The notes under the pieces were generated by a model. That model ran no database searches and was not told where the DNA came from. It saw only the letters and a list, made by a program, of their open reading frames with translations. DNA of 39,796 nt from assembly GCA_003214235.1 (NCBI GenBank), contig QCLW01000009.1, positions 1-39,796 on the forward strand, in the 5' to 3' direction. The position numbers and the translations under genes were made by a program. Below, one piece after another: positions 37,913-39,796 of the stretch. The first letter of the stretch is position 1; every line of letters begins with the position of its first letter. This DNA comes from Prochlorococcus sp. AG-418-F16. GTDB lineage: Bacteria > Cyanobacteriota > Cyanobacteriia > PCC-6307 > Cyanobiaceae.

Positions 37913-39796
37913 TTAAGTAACTTGAGGAGATTGAAAGCCAAATATAGCAATTAATAAAATTACACCTCCAAAAACAATGAGCGCATAAAATTGAGCTCTA
38001 CCTGTCTCAAAATATTTTAAACCTTCTCCACTACCTAAAGTTAGAAGACCAGTAAGATTGACTACACCATCAACAACCTTAGAATCAACTTCTAAAACTT
38101 CTTTAGCTAGTTTTCTAGTACCTTTAACAAAAAGTTTTTCATTAATATCATCTAAATACCATTTATTTGATAAAAATTTATTAATAATAGGAAACTTTTC
38201 TGCAAATAAAATTGACAAATTAATTTTTTTCACAAAATATGCTTGATAAGCAATAAGTATTCCAGTTGATGCAATAAGAACTGATGCTATCGCTAAAGGC
38301 AAAAATTCTTTTAATTCGAAGGCTTTTGCAGCAAACTCTGCTTCCTCAGGATCAAGTAAATTAGCAAATTTACTATCCCATGGAAGTCCCATAAAGCCGA
38401 TAATTACAGAGGGTACAGCTAAAAAGACTAATGGGAATGTCATTGACCAAGGAGACTCATGAATATAGCCATGTTCTTCATGCTCTTCATCATTGTCTTC
38501 ATCAAGATTTACTTTGGAAGCCATTAAAAGCTCTTTTTGTAATTCTTTATTCTCACCTCTAAAATCTCCTTCGAATGTCAAAAAATAGAGCCTAAACATA
38601 TAAAAAGCAGTCATGCCAGCTGTTAAAAGTCCTACAAACCAAAAAGCTGGAAATGATATAAATGCATTTCCGAGTATCTCGTCTTTACTCCAAAAACCTG
38701 CCAATGGAGGTATACCACTAATTGCTACACAACCTATTAAGAATGTTAAAGATGTATATGGCATTTTTTTTCTTAACCCCCCCATTAATCTCATGTCTTG
38801 AGCTAATACAGGCTGATGACCTACTACTTCTTCCATAGCATGTATTACAGAACCTGAACCCAAAAATAGCATTGCTTTAAAGCAAGCATGAGTAACTAAA
38901 TGGAAAATCCCTGCTATTGGAGCTCCACAACCCATCGCGAGCATCATATACCCGAGCTGAGAGACGGTGCTATATGCTAATCCCTTTTTTAAATCCATTT
39001 GAGTCAAAGCTATAGAAGCACCTAAAAAACAAGTAATAGTTCCAACTAAAGCAATAATGAATTGAATAGAGGGGAATATTGAATACAAAGGTTGCAGCCT
39101 CGCTACTAGAAATATTCCAGCAGCAACCATTGTAGCTGCATGTATAAGTGCAGAAATCGGTGTAGGTCCTTCCATCGCATCAGGCAACCATACATGAAGA
39201 GGAAACTGCGCAGATTTTGCCATTGGCCCTAAAAAAACTAAAAAACAAAGTAGTAAAGCAGCCCAAATGGGTAATGAATTATCAGAGACTGATTGTGAAA
39301 TTACAGTAGCTATCTCATTAAAATCAAAACTATTCGTGGCCCAAAATAGTCCAAGAATACCGAGCAATAATCCAAAGTCTCCTACTCTGTTAACAACAAA
39401 TGCTTTTTGTGCAGCATGGGCAGCACCATCTCTGTCATACCAAAACCCAACCAACAAATAAGAACACATTCCAACTAATTCCCAAAAAACGTAAATTTCC
39501 AACAAATTTGGACTAATTATTAATCCCATCATTGAACTACTAAATAAAGCTAAATATGTAAAAAATCTGACATAACCCTTATCATGAGCCATATAACCAT
39601 GAGAGTAAATCATCACGAGCAAAGTTATGGTAGTTACTAAAGCAAGCATTACACTGCCCAGAGGATCAAGGACAAATCCCATTGGAATTGTAAAATCCCC
39701 AGCATTAGCCCATACAAATAATTTTTCTACAGATTGATAACCATTAATTTGTTCAAATAAAGCTTTATAACTGATTACTGTAGAAATGCCAACGAA
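37913..39796 (-). CDS. ndhF: NAD(P)H-quinone oxidoreductase chain 5 (NdhF), 3' part only
   Basis: Distal antiporter-like subunit of the NDH-1 membrane arm. The frame is open to the right window edge, so 627 C-terminal residues are present and about 40 are missing; the ATG at 39682 is internal. The leading segment FVGISTVISYKALFEQ is at the edge. Conserved blocks: YVFWELVGMCSYLLVGFWYD, RVGDFGLLLGILGLFW, SAQFPLHVWLPDAMEGPTPI, DLKKGLAYSTVSQLGYMMLAMG and HATMVAAGIFLVARL. A hydrophilic acidic, histidine-rich loop (LDEDNDEEHEEHGYIHES) separates the core from the C-terminal extension that ends in a transmembrane helix, as expected for the NdhF1 lateral helix. Confidence 0.96.
   Translation of the reverse strand, partial: FVGISTVISYKALFEQINGYQSVEKLFVWANAGDFTIPMGFVLDPLGSVMLALVTTITLLVMIYSHGYMAHDKGYVRFFTYLALFSSSMMGLIISPNLLEIYVFWELVGMCSYLLVGFWYDRDGAAHAAQKAFVVNRVGDFGLLLGILGLFWATNSFDFNEIATVISQSVSDNSLPIWAALLLCFLVFLGPMAKSAQFPLHVWLPDAMEGPTPISALIHAATMVAAGIFLVARLQPLYSIFPSIQFIIALVGTITCFLGASIALTQMDLKKGLAYSTVSQLGYMMLAMGCGAPIAGIFHLVTHACFKAMLFLGSGSVIHAMEEVVGHQPVLAQDMRLMGGLRKKMPYTSLTFLIGCVAISGIPPLAGFWSKDEILGNAFISFPAFWFVGLLTAGMTAFYMFRLYFLTFEGDFRGENKELQKELLMASKVNLDEDNDEEHEEHGYIHESPWSMTFPLVFLAVPSVIIGFMGLPWDSKFANLLDPEEAEFAAKAFELKEFLPLAIASVLIASTGILIAYQAYFVKKINLSILFAEKFPIINKFLSNKWYLDDINEKLFVKGTRKLAKEVLEVDSKVVDGVVNLTGLLTLGSGEGLKYFETGRAQFYALIVFGGVILLIAIFGFQSPQVT

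Overview
The window is a compact, AT-rich stretch of a cyanobacterial chromosome. Genes for Mg-protoporphyrin IX methyltransferase, phylloquinone synthesis, six NDH-1 subunits, a PedR-like regulator and a Ycf29/Rre1-like regulator point to an oxygenic phototroph. The very low GC, tiny or absent intergenic gaps and close resemblance of several proteins (TrpB, NdhI) to those I remember from high-light Prochlorococcus make a high-light-adapted Prochlorococcus marinus the most likely source. This is recognition by eye, not a database match. No mobile element, CRISPR array, rRNA or tRNA gene is visible, and no gene-free stretch exceeds about 130 bases.

Layout. Bases 1-1703 hold the 3' part of a RelA/SpoT (p)ppGpp enzyme whose start lies outside the window. 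Then come a DUF2062 membrane protein (-) and a plus-strand run mnmE, nadC, argS and a HisC-like aminotransferase. From 7511 to 11136 six minus-strand genes with 2-20 base gaps form a probable operon, transcribed prfB, DUF3285-like small protein, ybeY, dgkA, trpG, metallo-beta-lactamase-like protein. The prfB start region carries a classical programmed +1 frameshift site. Divergent to prfB are glutaredoxin and gshB.

Bases 12389-17437 are a phylloquinone cluster: menF (-), menA-menC-menE (+, joined by ATGA overlaps) and a MenI-like thioesterase (-) that lies just downstream of ndhH. Next are rsmH, a cysteine desulfurase, the Rre1-like regulator, chlM, purE, cysC, a SUI1-domain protein, trpB, a rhodanese, a DUF3352-like exported protein and gltA.

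From 28388 the genes ndhA-ndhI-ndhG-ndhE-nadK-CYTH protein form a plus-strand operon joining NDH-1 subunits to NADP synthesis. It is followed by a small conserved-looking protein, a PedR-like regulator (-), metF (+), a sugar-nucleotide pyrophosphorylase and scpA (-), then ndhD and the 3' part of ndhF (-), which runs off the right edge.

Most of this is core genome. I found no new multi-gene system. The best second-look items are the prfB recoding site, the beta-lactamase-fold protein lacking its metal motif, the scpA start that seems to precede any standard start codon, the redox regulator overlapping a small gene tail to tail, and a few uncharacterised small or exported proteins.
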